A DNA stretch of 16,767 bases. Source: DHVE2 group archaeon (lineage in GTDB: Archaea; Thermoplasmatota; Thermoplasmata; Thermoplasmatales; Aciduliprofundaceae). Each line of letters starts with the position of its first letter. The first letter of the stretch is position 1. A program made the position numbers and the translations under genes. The stretch lies in assembly GCA_015520985.1 (NCBI GenBank), contig WAOY01000134.1:1-16767 (forward strand), written 5' to 3'. The notes under the pieces were generated by a model, which saw only the letters and a list, made by a program, of their open reading frames with translations, was not told where the DNA came from and ran no database searches. Positions 1 through 7,810 of the stretch are shown in pieces.

Positions 1-3000
1 TACTCCTTCTATTACGTAGCCAGATGTTGCATTTAAATAGAAAACATATACTGTTTGCCCGTTAGCTACAACAGAGGGACACATTTCATCATTTGTCGTG
101 GAAGTAACAACATTTCCTCCCCAGCTGGCACCATTGTTGGATGAGTTGTATAGCAAAATATCATGATCCGATGATTGATACTCGTCTTGTACAGCCAAAT
201 ACACATAATCGCCTGTGCCATACACCGATGGATTTGTAAGGCTATTCCCATACGCTGATTTAAAATAGTAACCCGCCCAATCTGTTCCGTTTATCTCTGA
301 ATTATTCAAGACAATGACGCACCATTTGCCTGTAGCGGAATAATTCTGAAACGCTACAAAAACTTCTGGATTGCTACCTGTAGTAATTGTGGTAGATGGA
401 TGTCCTTCCCAATACTGTGTCCCCGCGACAATAACTGGACCACTGCCACTCCACCACCATGTGTTTCCTCCGTCTGTTGTTTTAAGGTATCCTACATCAT
501 AATTGGACGAAGTGTTAGCATATTCCATAAACAGATATATGTAATTGTTACTGCCGATAGTATATGTGACCGCTGAGACATTGTAAACATCACTCCAGAA
601 CGTCCATGATGATAGTGAGTATGTATACCACGCTTTAGACGAATGTACATACTCGAAATATTCAAAATGTGAGTTTGCGGTATGATTTTCAAAGAATATG
701 TAAACGTTGTCGAAGGAGTCAGAAATTATTACTGGATTAGACGTATCTGATGTGGTAGTATCCATTCCCCACACTTCCCATGTGCTGCCGCCGTCTGTTG
801 AGTTTGCCATATATATGTCGTGATCTGTGGTAGAATACGTAAAATCAAAAGCGATCCATAGTGTTCCATCACTTGTCCTAGTGATAGTCGGTCTTGACTC
901 ATCGTAGTTTGACGTGGTTACTCTTACGTCAGTTCCGAAAAGGGCTTTCAACTCGGACGTGTTGTATTTTCCGGTATATCTTGGCGTGAGTTCAATGGAT
1001 GACACACTGTGGTCAGCAAAGGTATTCTCCGTTGAATTTATCATATCATCGATCTTGCTCATTTTCCCACTTAGCAATCCCATTTTGGAAAGACGTAACT
1101 TGTCCCAAATCCCCTCAAAGTTCACGAGGCGGAAGTACACCCTGCCCCGCAGGGGAACTCCTATCTCCACAGAGTTGTAATTCTTGGCTCTTTCTATGGG
1201 GATGCTGTATTCTACCCATTTCCCGGCCCATTTGTACGTTCTCACCACCTTGACCTCGCCGAGGTTCCCCGATATTCTTATCAGATAATCAGCACCAGTA
1301 CCCCCCACAGTATACCCGGTGGATATGTTGCCGTCCGAGTCTACATATATCTCTATAGTGTCTTCAGGCAGGGTCGCGTTCACCGTCTCGTTTCCGCCGG
1401 TCTCGTTTCCTCCCGAGATTTCTACCTTGGGCACACCCGCACCGAAAATCATACCGTAAACGCTCATATAGACGTAAAGATTGCGCCCCTCGTAGGAATC
1501 GTATCTATCAATATCTATGTTTTCTGGAAGATCATCCCTGCCATCCGGACGCGAGTTTCTCCAGTCCAAGAATATCCCATCCACATGCCTGTCGGAGGGT
1601 ACGCCCCCCACGTAAGAGCCGTTTTCCCGGTCTATTACACTGTAGTCAACGGGGAACTCAACCATGGGTTTAACCGTGCCAAACCTCTTCCCCCCGCCAG
1701 AGTAAAGAATGCGAATGGTGTAGGGGTTGGAGATTTCGATGCTCCTGGAAAAATCTAGGGATGCCTTATCTCCCGTTAGATATAGCGGCATCTCCATATC
1801 CCCTGCGATCACCCTCGCATTAACGGAGGTGTTACCCAAATTCCATACTTTCATCGAATCTACGGATACGGTACCCGTGCCAGAATTCCACAGGACTATG
1901 CTTGCGATCTCCTCATTTCTCGAGAGAACGGATCCCCCTCTAAGCAGGGCCCAGAGGTGTGGTTTCATGGTTATAACGGATGAATAGTGATCGTGGCCGT
2001 CATAGTAGTAGAGAAGGATACTCGCGTTATCCCCGAACTTGAATGTTTTTATCTCTATGGAATTGCCTCTGTGGGCGTAATCGGCGCTCCCCATCAGCGT
2101 CCATGAACCGTCGTATTTTATGACCCTCGCAGTCAGGTTTTCCGAAGTCCCATATATCTCCACAATCCTGTCAACGCCAAGCATATTCACCGGGTATCCC
2201 GTATTCTTATTCGAATCGTCGTCCACCAGCACGGCCAGGTACTGCATGGAATCGTTGTCGAACAGTCTTTTGCAGTTGATGTAAACAAAGGTGTTGCCGT
2301 TGTAATTGACCTCTTTGAAATCCCTGAAGAATCCCGGGAGGAGTCCATGCGACGGTTTTGAACTCCAGTCACCGAAATCCCCATCTATGGATACGGATGG
2401 GCCACTACCCACCACGAGTACCCCGGCCAGCATTACGGGTATCAGAATGATCGCGGCGATTAACAGGGTATTGAGGGGATTTCTCTTTGCACTTGCAGTT
2501 TTCAGTGGTACCCCTGATCCATTTACCAGGCCGTTTATGTGCCCCTCCTTTTTGTTCATTGCCGCTGCAGGTGTTAGCATGGTCTTCATATCAACGGTAT
2601 CCTCCGGCCCACTCTCCTCGGTCTCCAGCATTTCAAGCTCAAGCGCGCTTGCCTTGAACTTAAAATCTGCGGCTCTCTCCTCCGCGTTCAGCTCCCGAAG
2701 GATCCTCTCACCACGTCTCCAGTATTCAGGGTTGTTCGGATCCTCGTACAGGTGCACGATAACGCCCGCCAGATCGTCCATGAGATTCTCATAATTATCG
2801 GGGTAATCCCGAAACTCGTGCCCGCAGGAATGGCACACCGGTTCGACTTCGCTCACTATGGCGTTGCACTCAGGACACCGGAATTCCCGGAAAATCAACG
2901 CCTCTGGAACCTGATAATTCCTGTCGACCATGTTGGCGTACTTTATTATCCTCCTGGCAAGGTTTTCACTGAAGCCATCCAGTTTGGCGAGTTCTTCCAG

Positions 3001-3087
3001 CGAAGCCCGCTTTATCCTTTCGAGATCATACCCATTCTCCTCGAGAACCAGGCTCCTCAGAGGACCCACAAATGGAATGGAATGCAT
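1..3087 (-). CDS. Large membrane-anchored surface protein: HhH + zinc ribbon inside, Asp-box propeller outside (3' end beyond window)
   Basis: The frame is open from the ATG at 3087 to base 1, giving 1029 residues with no stop, so the C-terminus lies outside the window. Residues 8-55 look like a helix-hairpin-helix unit (KLDGFSENLARRI). Residues 71-88 are a zinc ribbon (C71, C74, C85, C88). Residues 206-228 form one hydrophobic span, preceded by KR, which suggests a cytoplasmic N-terminus. Outside, VSIDGDFGDW (232-241) and VDGIFLDW (502-509) resemble the start of DOMON/CBM9-like beta-sandwiches found in archaeal surface proteins. From about residue 700 there are Asp boxes: STDGGSTW (763), TTDGGNTW (870) and SSNNGASW (982), typical of sialidase-like beta-propellers. 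NxS/T glycosylation sequons are abundant. The start fits a leaderless transcript from a TATA box 26 bases upstream. Ligand and substrate are unknown; no sialidase catalytic site could be identified. The HhH/zinc-ribbon head resembles that of the protein at 12129-14294. Confidence 0.85.
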   Translation of the reverse strand, partial: MHSIPFVGPLRSLVLEENGYDLERIKRASLEELAKLDGFSENLARRIIKYANMVDRNYQVPEALIFREFRCPECNAIVSEVEPVCHSCGHEFRDYPDNYENLMDDLAGVIVHLYEDPNNPEYWRRGERILRELNAEERAADFKFKASALELEMLETEESGPEDTVDMKTMLTPAAAMNKKEGHINGLVNGSGVPLKTASAKRNPLNTLLIAAIILIPVMLAGVLVVGSGPSVSIDGDFGDWSSKPSHGLLPGFFRDFKEVNYNGNTFVYINCKRLFDNDSMQYLAVLVDDDSNKNTGYPVNMLGVDRIVEIYGTSENLTARVIKYDGSWTLMGSADYAHRGNSIEIKTFKFGDNASILLYYYDGHDHYSSVITMKPHLWALLRGGSVLSRNEEIASIVLWNSGTGTVSVDSMKVWNLGNTSVNARVIAGDMEMPLYLTGDKASLDFSRSIEISNPYTIRILYSGGGKRFGTVKPMVEFPVDYSVIDRENGSYVGGVPSDRHVDGIFLDWRNSRPDGRDDLPENIDIDRYDSYEGRNLYVYMSVYGMIFGAGVPKVEISGGNETGGNETVNATLPEDTIEIYVDSDGNISTGYTVGGTGADYLIRISGNLGEVKVVRTYKWAGKWVEYSIPIERAKNYNSVEIGVPLRGRVYFRLVNFEGIWDKLRLSKMGLLSGKMSKIDDMINSTENTFADHSVSSIELTPRYTGKYNTSELKALFGTDVRVTTSNYDESRPTITRTSDGTLWIAFDFTYSTTDHDIYMANSTDGGSTWEVWGMDTTTSDTSNPVIISDSFDNVYIFFENHTANSHFEYFEYVHSSKAWYTYSLSSWTFWSDVYNVSAVTYTIGSNNYIYLFMEYANTSSNYDVGYLKTTDGGNTWWWSGSGPVIVAGTQYWEGHPSTTITTGSNPEVFVAFQNYSATGKWCVIVLNNSEINGTDWAGYYFKSAYGNSLTNPSVYGTGDYVYLAVQDEYQSSDHDILLYNSSNNGASWGGNVVTSTTNDEMCPSVVANGQTVYVFYLNATSGYVIEGV

Positions 3088-3107
3088 ATTCTCATATCTT
3101 ACCCATA

Positions 3108-3118
3108 TTATTTAAAAG
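3108..3118 (-). promoter_or_regulatory. TATA box of the surface-protein gene
   Basis: On the minus strand this reads CTTTTAAATAA, centred about 26 bases before the ATG at 3087. That spacing places transcription start at or next to the start codon, so the mRNA is probably leaderless. Confidence 0.6.
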
Positions 3119-3162
3119 TTTCCGCAGGGAGACGCACCAAACGCTTCGGTGAAAAACCGTAA

Positions 3163-3174
3163 TCTTTTTTATGG
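3163..3174 (+). promoter_or_regulatory. TATA-like box of the korDABC operon
   Basis: TCTTTTTTATGG lies about 50 bases before the korD ATG. It predicts a start near 3195 and a leader of roughly 23 bases holding the GGAGG ribosome-binding site at 3206-3210. Unlike most genes here, this operon appears to have a leader and Shine-Dalgarno site. Confidence 0.45.
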
Positions 3175-3217
3175 ATGCGTTAATTCCCTCTCCCAGCATC
3201 CTGATGGAGGATGAGAA

Positions 3218-3466
3218 ATGACTGAGAATAAGAAATTCAAAAGAAGGGCCACGGTGAGGGTCCTTGAAGAGAGGTGCAAGGGTTGCTGGTACTGCGTCAA
3301 TTACTGTCCAACCAAGGTTCTTGTGGTCTCGGAAAAACTGAACTCCAAGGGTTACCATCCTCCCGAATTCGCTGAGAACATAGAGGAGAATAAGGTCTGC
3401 ATCGCCTGTCACCTTTGCGAACTGTACTGCCCTGATTTTGCAATAGTTGTGGAGGAATTGAAATGA
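3218..3466 (+). CDS. korD: 2-oxoacid:ferredoxin oxidoreductase, delta (ferredoxin) subunit
   Basis: An 82-residue polyferredoxin subunit that carries electrons from the catalytic site of the oxidoreductase to free ferredoxin. It has two 4Fe-4S motifs: C20, C23, C26, C30 (CKGCWYCVNYCP) and C61, C64, C67, C71 (CIACHLCELYCP), the classic CxxCxxCxxxCP pattern. Length matches archaeal KorD/PorD. The ATG at 3218 has GGAGG at 3206-3210, seven bases upstream. Its TGA overlaps the next ATG (ATGA at 3463), so it is translationally coupled to korA. The order D-A-B-C is that of archaeal four-subunit 2-oxoacid oxidoreductases. The exact subunit name (kor versus vor or por) depends on substrate, which sequence alone does not settle; the sizes of the four subunits favour 2-oxoglutarate. 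Confidence 0.9.
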   Translation: MTENKKFKRRATVRVLEERCKGCWYCVNYCPTKVLVVSEKLNSKGYHPPEFAENIEENKVCIACHLCELYCPDFAIVVEELK

Positions 3467-4599
3467 CCGAGAAGCACCTCAAGGAGGGTTATTACTTCTG
3501 GAGCGGAGACGTTGCGGCCGCGGAAGGCGCAATCGCAGCGGGCTGCAGGTTCTACGCAGGGTATCCGATCACTCCGAGCAGCGAGATAGCGGAGCAGATG
3601 GCCCTGCGACTCCCCCAGGTGGGCGGAAGATTCATAGAGATGGAGGACGAGATAGGATCCATTGCGGCGATCATCGGCGCTTCCTGGACTGGCGAGAGGG
3701 CGATGACCGCCACCGCCGGCCCCGGAATATCGCTCATGAACGAGAATATAGGCCTTGCGGTGATGACCGAGGTCCCAATAGTGGTCGTGAACGCAATGCG
3801 CGGTGCGCCCTCCACGGGGCTCCCCACGCTCATAGGCCAGGGAGACCTCATGCAGGCCCGCTACGGCTCCCACGGGAGTTACGAGATAATATCCCTGTAC
3901 CCGAACAGCATACAGGAGACCTTCGACCTGATGTTCGACGCCTTCAACCTCGCCGAGAAATATCGTGTCCCGGTCATATACCTCCTTGACGGGCTCCTGG
4001 CGCACATGTACGAGAGGGTGTACGTGCCACCCAGAGAGGAGTGGGAGAAGAGGATCGTGAGGAGGAAGAGGGCCAGGAAGGGCCAGCTTCCCTACGAGCC
4101 CGACGAGGATCTCGTACCTCCGATGCCCCTCATAGGCGAGGGATTCAGGATACACGCCACTGGATTGACACATGACGAGAGGGGATACCCTAACCTCACC
4201 CCGCAGGCCCAGGAGAAACTGATAAGGAGGCTCAACGAGAAAATCCTTAGGCATGAGCGGGAGATATGGAAGGTGGAGGAGTTCATGACCGAAGACGCCG
4301 ACGTAATCGTGGTGTCCTTCGGCGGTGAGTCCCGCGCTGTCAAGGCAGCAGTGAAGAAGGCGAGGAAGGAAGGGATAAAGGCAGGAATGCTCCGCCTGAT
4401 AACCATCTGGCCCTTCCCCTGGGAGTACATCAGGAAGTACAGCGCGGATTTCATCGTCGCCGAGCTGAATTACGGGCAGATATACCACAAGGTACGCGAA
4501 TACGCTGAGACCAAGGTGCACAAACTCAACAAGATGGGGGGCGAGATACACACGCCCGACGAAGTGCTGAAGAGGATCAGGGAGGTGAGTGGCAAATGA
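3463..4599 (+). CDS. korA: 2-oxoacid:ferredoxin oxidoreductase, alpha subunit
   Basis: A 378-residue alpha subunit of the thiamine-diphosphate enzyme that oxidatively decarboxylates a 2-oxoacid (probably 2-oxoglutarate to succinyl-CoA) with ferredoxin reduction in the cytoplasm. GYPITPSSE at 33-41 is the family signature. Residues 59-92 (EMEDEIGSIAA..TATAGPGISLM) form the pyrimidine-binding domain contacting the cofactor aminopyrimidine; E62/E64 lie in the segment that usually supplies the activating glutamate. Residues about 275-378 form the transketolase-C-like domain. Length agrees with stand-alone archaeal KorA. The gene starts inside the korD stop (ATGA) and ends in the same way at korB, so all four genes are one transcript. 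Vor-type specificity cannot be excluded. Confidence 0.92.
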   Translation: MTEKHLKEGYYFWSGDVAAAEGAIAAGCRFYAGYPITPSSEIAEQMALRLPQVGGRFIEMEDEIGSIAAIIGASWTGERAMTATAGPGISLMNENIGLAVMTEVPIVVVNAMRGAPSTGLPTLIGQGDLMQARYGSHGSYEIISLYPNSIQETFDLMFDAFNLAEKYRVPVIYLLDGLLAHMYERVYVPPREEWEKRIVRRKRARKGQLPYEPDEDLVPPMPLIGEGFRIHATGLTHDERGYPNLTPQAQEKLIRRLNEKILRHEREIWKVEEFMTEDADVIVVSFGGESRAVKAAVKKARKEGIKAGMLRLITIWPFPWEYIRKYSADFIVAELNYGQIYHKVREYAETKVHKLNKMGGEIHTPDEVLKRIREVSGK

Positions 4600-5444
4600 G
4601 CATCATGGAGGACCTCCGCAGGGAGGAGGAGAAGCTTCTACGCACGGAGCGTCTGCCTCACGTGTGGTGCCCCGGCTGCGGAATAGGCATCGTTCTCAAC
4701 GCCTTCCTCCGATCAGTGCTGAGGAGGAATATGGATCCGAACAAGCTCGTTGTTGTATCGGGAATAGGATGCACCGGGCGCGCAGCCGGCTACGTGAACG
4801 TGGATTCCTTCCACACAACCCATGGCAGAGCGATTCCCTTTGCCGTCGGCATTAAATTCGCCCGTCCCGATCTGAACGTGGTCGTGTTCAGCGGGGATGG
4901 CGATCTATTCGCAATCGGAGGAAACCACTTTATCAACGCCGCCAGGAGGAACCATGATCTTCTCATAATCGCGGTCAACAACTTCACATACGGAATGACG
5001 GGTGGGCAGCATGGTCCGACGACGCCCACCGGGGCGTACACCACCACGACGCCTTACGGGAATCCGGACAGGCCGTTCAACATACCCCATCTCGCAATAT
5101 CCCTCGGCGCGCCATATGTGGCGAGGTGGACCACCTACCACGTGAACCAGCTGCAGAACAGCATACACAAGGCACTAGGTATGAAGGGGTTCCGCGTAAT
5201 TGAAATCATATCCCAGTGCCCCACTGTCTATGGCAGAAGGAACTACATGCGCTCCCCGCTCTCCATGATGGAGTACTTCCAGAAGAATTCAATAGTGAAG
5301 AACGACGCAACCTTCGAGGAGATGGAGCTCACATACAACGGTAAGATAGTAGTGGGTGAGTTCAGGAGCGTTGAGGACATACCCACATACGAAGAAAGGT
5401 ACGAGGATATAATCAGGAGGGCTCAGAATGAAGGTGGAGATTAA
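4596..5444 (+). CDS. korB: 2-oxoacid:ferredoxin oxidoreductase, beta subunit
   Basis: The 282-residue beta subunit binds thiamine diphosphate and the proximal 4Fe-4S cluster. The cluster ligands of this family are all present: C25 and C28 (WCPGCG), C59 (GIGCT) and C208 (SQCPT). The Mg/diphosphate site is GDGD at 100-103, followed by NNFTYGMTGGQ at 128-138. Length matches archaeal KorB. The ATG overlaps the korA TGA. The 3' end overlaps korC by 17 bases. A similar gene arrangement could encode an oxidoreductase for branched-chain or other 2-oxoacids, but the overall size and motif spacing fit Kor best. Confidence 0.92.
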   Translation: MSIMEDLRREEEKLLRTERLPHVWCPGCGIGIVLNAFLRSVLRRNMDPNKLVVVSGIGCTGRAAGYVNVDSFHTTHGRAIPFAVGIKFARPDLNVVVFSGDGDLFAIGGNHFINAARRNHDLLIIAVNNFTYGMTGGQHGPTTPTGAYTTTTPYGNPDRPFNIPHLAISLGAPYVARWTTYHVNQLQNSIHKALGMKGFRVIEIISQCPTVYGRRNYMRSPLSMMEYFQKNSIVKNDATFEEMELTYNGKIVVGEFRSVEDIPTYEERYEDIIRRAQNEGGD

Positions 5445-5964
5445 GTTCGGTGGCCTCGGCGGTCAGGGTATAATCACCATGGGTTTCATCCTCGCGAATG
5501 CGGCCGCGCTTTACGATGGGAAGGAATGCGTTTTCACGCAGGACTACAGCGCTGAAGCGCGTGGAGGCGCGAGCACCAGCGAGGTGATAATATCCGACGA
5601 GGACATAGATTACCCCCATGTGGAGAAGGCGGATTACCTCGTGCTGATGAGCACCAGTGCGTATCGTGATTACATCCACAAGCTGAAGGACGACGGGATC
5701 CTGATAATAGACGAGGATCTCGTGCGCTTGCCTGAGGGTGAGAACCGCAAAGTATACGCGATCCCCGCCACCAAGATAGCGGAGAAACTGGGAAATCCCA
5801 TTGTGGCGAACATAGTGATGCTGGGCTTCTTCACGGAGGTAACCGGGATAATAAGCCCGGATGCAATGATGCAGGCGATTAAGGACCGCGTGCCCAAGAG
5901 GTTCTGGGAGATAAACGAGAGGGCCTTCCAGGAAGGCATGAAGCACGCGGAAAAAAATCTTTAA
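5428..5964 (+). CDS. korC: 2-oxoacid:ferredoxin oxidoreductase, gamma subunit
   Basis: The 178-residue gamma subunit forms the CoA-proximal domain of the complex. It begins with the family motif FGGLGGQGI (7-15) and carries SAEARGGASTSEVI (41-54), both typical of PorG/KorC. The ATG at 5428 lies 17 bases inside the korB end and has GGAGG at 5415-5419 as ribosome-binding site. The TAA (5962-5964) sits inside the apparent TATA box of the downstream tRNA-Asp gene. This completes an intact four-subunit enzyme; no frame damage is seen in any subunit. Confidence 0.92.
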   Translation: MKVEIKFGGLGGQGIITMGFILANAAALYDGKECVFTQDYSAEARGGASTSEVIISDEDIDYPHVEKADYLVLMSTSAYRDYIHKLKDDGILIIDEDLVRLPEGENRKVYAIPATKIAEKLGNPIVANIVMLGFFTEVTGIISPDAMMQAIKDRVPKRFWEINERAFQEGMKHAEKNL

Positions 5965-5968
5965 ATAT
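5959..5968 (+). promoter_or_regulatory. TATA box of tRNA-Asp, overlapping the korC stop
   Basis: CTTTAAATAT is centred about 28 bases before the first tRNA base (5992), the usual archaeal distance. It contains the korC TAA. Confidence 0.6.
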
Positions 5969-5991
5969 TGCCTCGCGATTGCCCCTTTGCT

Positions 5992-6064
5992 GCCCCGGTA
6001 GTGTAGCGGCCTATCATGCGGGCCTGTCGAGCCCGCGACCCGGGTTCAAATCCCGGCCGGGGCG
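5992..6064 (+). tRNA. tRNA-Asp (anticodon GUC)
   Basis: A 73-base cloverleaf. The acceptor arms GCCCCGG (5992-5998) and CCGGGGC (6057-6063) pair fully, with discriminator G at 6064. The anticodon stem CGGGC/GCCCG encloses loop CTGTCGA, giving anticodon GTC at 6026-6028. The T arm is CCGGG-TTCAAAT-CCCGG. CCA is not encoded and there is no intron. A T5 run follows at 6068-6072. Confidence 0.96.
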
Positions 6065-6067
6065 CTG

Positions 6068-6072
6068 TTTTT
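6068..6072 (+). terminator. Oligo-T terminator after tRNA-Asp
   Basis: TTTTT starts four bases after the tRNA 3' end, in keeping with archaeal T-run termination; a second T pair follows after one C. Confidence 0.5.
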
Positions 6073-6086
6073 CTTGCTTGTAGCAC

Positions 6087-6114
6087 ATATCTCTATAACT
6101 CCCGGCAGAGATAT
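6087..6114. repeat. Perfect 8-bp inverted repeat with 12-base spacer, joined to a TATA-like box
   Basis: ATATCTCT (6087-6094) and AGAGATAT (6107-6114) are exact reverse complements. The right arm runs into ATATAAATATTTT (6111-6123), a good TATA-like sequence, yet no ORF of useful length follows on the plus strand. It may be an operator, a hairpin of the tRNA-Asp trailer, or chance. Confidence 0.4.
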
Positions 6115-6196
6115 AAATATTTTGGAAAATGGAAAGGCACTAGGCTTACGATAATACGTGACCTTATCAATACGCGCGGGTGTTTTCACATCTAAT

Positions 6197-6202
6197 AAAA
6201 AA
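6197..6202 (-). terminator. Oligo-T terminator of the usp-transporter unit
   Basis: On the minus strand this is TTTTTT, 22-27 bases beyond the transporter stop codon at 6224, a fitting position for T-run termination. Confidence 0.45.
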
Positions 6203-6223
6203 TAGGAAATCGGATGAGAGTGC

Positions 6224-7255
6224 TTAATTAGCCGCAGTATCACCGTCGTCTTCCCACTTCTTCTTGAGCCTCTTGGATATCGTCTGTATATAAAACACCA
6301 TGAAGGGAACCTGCACAAGCACTCCGCCTATGGCAACGCCTATGGCTGCATCAGCTCCGAAAAGCATGAATGCCAGCGCCATCGCTATGGACTCGTTTTT
6401 TGCCACGGAGGTTATCGTTATCGATGCGGTGTCCCTGTAATTGAATTTCATTGCTCGTGGGAGATATATCCCTATGAGCATCATTATCGCAAAGAAGGAT
6501 ACAGAAACGGCTATGAGATTGGCCAGTAGTCCCAGGTGAGATATAATGCCCCTTCCGTTTATAACGAACAGGAAGAAGATCATGAACAGCACACCTAAAA
6601 AGGAAAAGCCCTCGAAGGATGGAACTATTTGCAGGTACTTCTCCTCACCCAGCTTCCTTTGTAAAGCAACGCGGGTAATCCAGCCCAGGAACATGGGAAT
6701 AAGAATCACCAGAGCGATCTGTCTCACCATGAAGAGAAAGGGTACTGGCACTGTTCTGTGTATCAGCACCGTTGCCCAACCGGGTGCAGCTATAATCGTT
6801 AGAAGATAACTCACCGCAACGATCCCGAGTGTGAGTTCAATATTTGCGCCTACAAATGCAGACGCAGCGGTGTTCATGGCGGAGCAGGGACTAACCCCTA
6901 CCAGTATCATTCCCGCACCCAGATCAGAGTTGGGACCCATAAGCAACCATACCAATGCACCCATCACGAGTGGGGATATTATGAAATTGATAAAGAGGGA
7001 CAGACCTATTTTTTTAGGTCTTTTGATAACCTCTTTCAGTTCTCCCATGTGAAGATCGATCATCATTGGATAGAGCATCCAAAATAATCCTATGATGACG
7101 GTAAACTCAAGTTTGGAAGATACAGATGGGGGTATGAAGAATCCGACAATCAGGCCAAGCACCATTACTATGCTCACAGGTATTACAATGTGACCGACCA
7201 TCCACTTGGTAATCTTTATGAATCTTCTTAGGGGTTGCTTTTCCGCCATACGCAT
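6224..7255 (-). CDS. ACR3/bile acid:sodium symporter superfamily transporter
   Basis: A 343-residue membrane protein with about ten hydrophobic segments. LFWMLYPMM (57-65) followed by a loop ending KRPKK resembles the MYPMM..K.P segment of ACR3 arsenite efflux proteins. SPCSAMN has C124 in the position where ACR3 proteins carry an essential cysteine, and SVAKNESIAMALA (283-295) matches the family's discontinuous-helix region with a conserved glutamate (E288). The usual ACR3 context around the cysteine differs, and no arsR or arsC is nearby, so the substrate (arsenite, another oxyanion or an organic acid) is undecided. The ATG overlaps the upstream universal-stress stop as TAATG, implying translational coupling; Met3 is an alternative start. 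Base composition is A+T-richer than kor or pheS. Confidence 0.8.
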   Translation of the reverse strand: MRMAEKQPLRRFIKITKWMVGHIVIPVSIVMVLGLIVGFFIPPSVSSKLEFTVIIGLFWMLYPMMIDLHMGELKEVIKRPKKIGLSLFINFIISPLVMGALVWLLMGPNSDLGAGMILVGVSPCSAMNTAASAFVGANIELTLGIVAVSYLLTIIAAPGWATVLIHRTVPVPFLFMVRQIALVILIPMFLGWITRVALQRKLGEEKYLQIVPSFEGFSFLGVLFMIFFLFVINGRGIISHLGLLANLIAVSVSFFAIMMLIGIYLPRAMKFNYRDTASITITSVAKNESIAMALAFMLFGADAAIGVAIGGVLVQVPFMVFYIQTISKRLKKKWEDDGDTAAN

Positions 7256-7713
7256 TACCCCCTGACCAGCAATACAGGTATGTTTGCGGCGTGCCGCACC
7301 ACATTCTCGGCTACGCTTCCTATAAGGACGTCCTCAATCCTGCTTTTTCCGTGGGATCCCAGAACTATGAGTGATACCCCCTCTTCCCTGGCAGTTTCCA
7401 CTATTTTAACAGCGGGTTTACCTACCTTCACAAAGATTTTAACCTTCATACCGTGTTTCTCCAGTTCTTCTTTCACGCTTTTTAGCTTATCCTGTGCCTC
7501 AGAAATGACCTTTTCTTTTATTTCCTCTTCACATTTCTGCACATCTTCCTTGCTCCATATGCACGATTCTACCATCGCCTCCAACGTGGCATTTTCAATG
7601 ACATGTATGACTACCACCTCTTCTGTACCTGCTTCTTTAAGCTTTATGACGTATCTAAGCGCGTTCATAGAGTATCGCGTGAAATCCGTTGCAAACAGGA
7701 CTTTCCTGAACAT
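7255..7713 (-). CDS. Universal stress protein, ATP-binding type
   Basis: A 152-residue single-domain UspA-family protein, a cytoplasmic nucleotide-binding stress or regulatory protein. MFRKVLFATDFT opens the fold, with D10 in the usual adenine-contact position. GSHGKSRIEDVLIGS (119-133) is an exact G-x2-G-x9-G-S ATP-binding motif, so it belongs to the ATP-binding rather than the UspA(E. coli)-like class. The start at 7713 is preferred over a TTG six codons upstream because GGTGG (minus strand, 7724-7720) lies six bases before it. It is first in a two-gene transcript with the transporter, which suggests that it senses or gates that transporter's activity; this is inference. Confidence 0.9.
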   Translation of the reverse strand: MFRKVLFATDFTRYSMNALRYVIKLKEAGTEEVVVIHVIENATLEAMVESCIWSKEDVQKCEEEIKEKVISEAQDKLKSVKEELEKHGMKVKIFVKVGKPAVKIVETAREEGVSLIVLGSHGKSRIEDVLIGSVAENVVRHAANIPVLLVRG

Positions 7714-7758
7714 AATGAACCACCATTTCAATATTTTTTGAAGCGAAAAGCGATTGGG

Positions 7759-7770
7759 TATATAATTTTT
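7759..7770 (-). promoter_or_regulatory. TATA-like box of the usp-transporter unit
   Basis: On the minus strand AAAAATTATATA lies about 50 bases before the ATG at 7713. It predicts a leader of about 25 bases that includes the GGTGG ribosome-binding site. Confidence 0.45.
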
Positions 7771-7797
7771 GCCCGGGCACCCAGTTTTTGGTGGGGG

Positions 7798-7810
7798 TAT
7801 ATTTTTATAC
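7798..7810 (+). promoter_or_regulatory. TATA box of the antiporter gene
   Basis: TATATTTTTATAC is centred 27 bases before the ATG at 7831, so the transcript is probably leaderless. This fixes the start at 7831 against longer frames that would run back through the stress-protein gene. Confidence 0.6.

Noticed and set aside
3409..4551. Long open frame antisense to korA (380 codons)
   Set aside because: It mirrors korA codon bias, has no recognisable motifs, and korA is certain from YPITPSSE and related signatures. It is a shadow frame.
7714..7731. Six-codon upstream extension of the universal stress protein from a TTG
   Set aside because: The ATG at 7713 has GGTGG at proper spacing and starts at the conserved first strand of the family.
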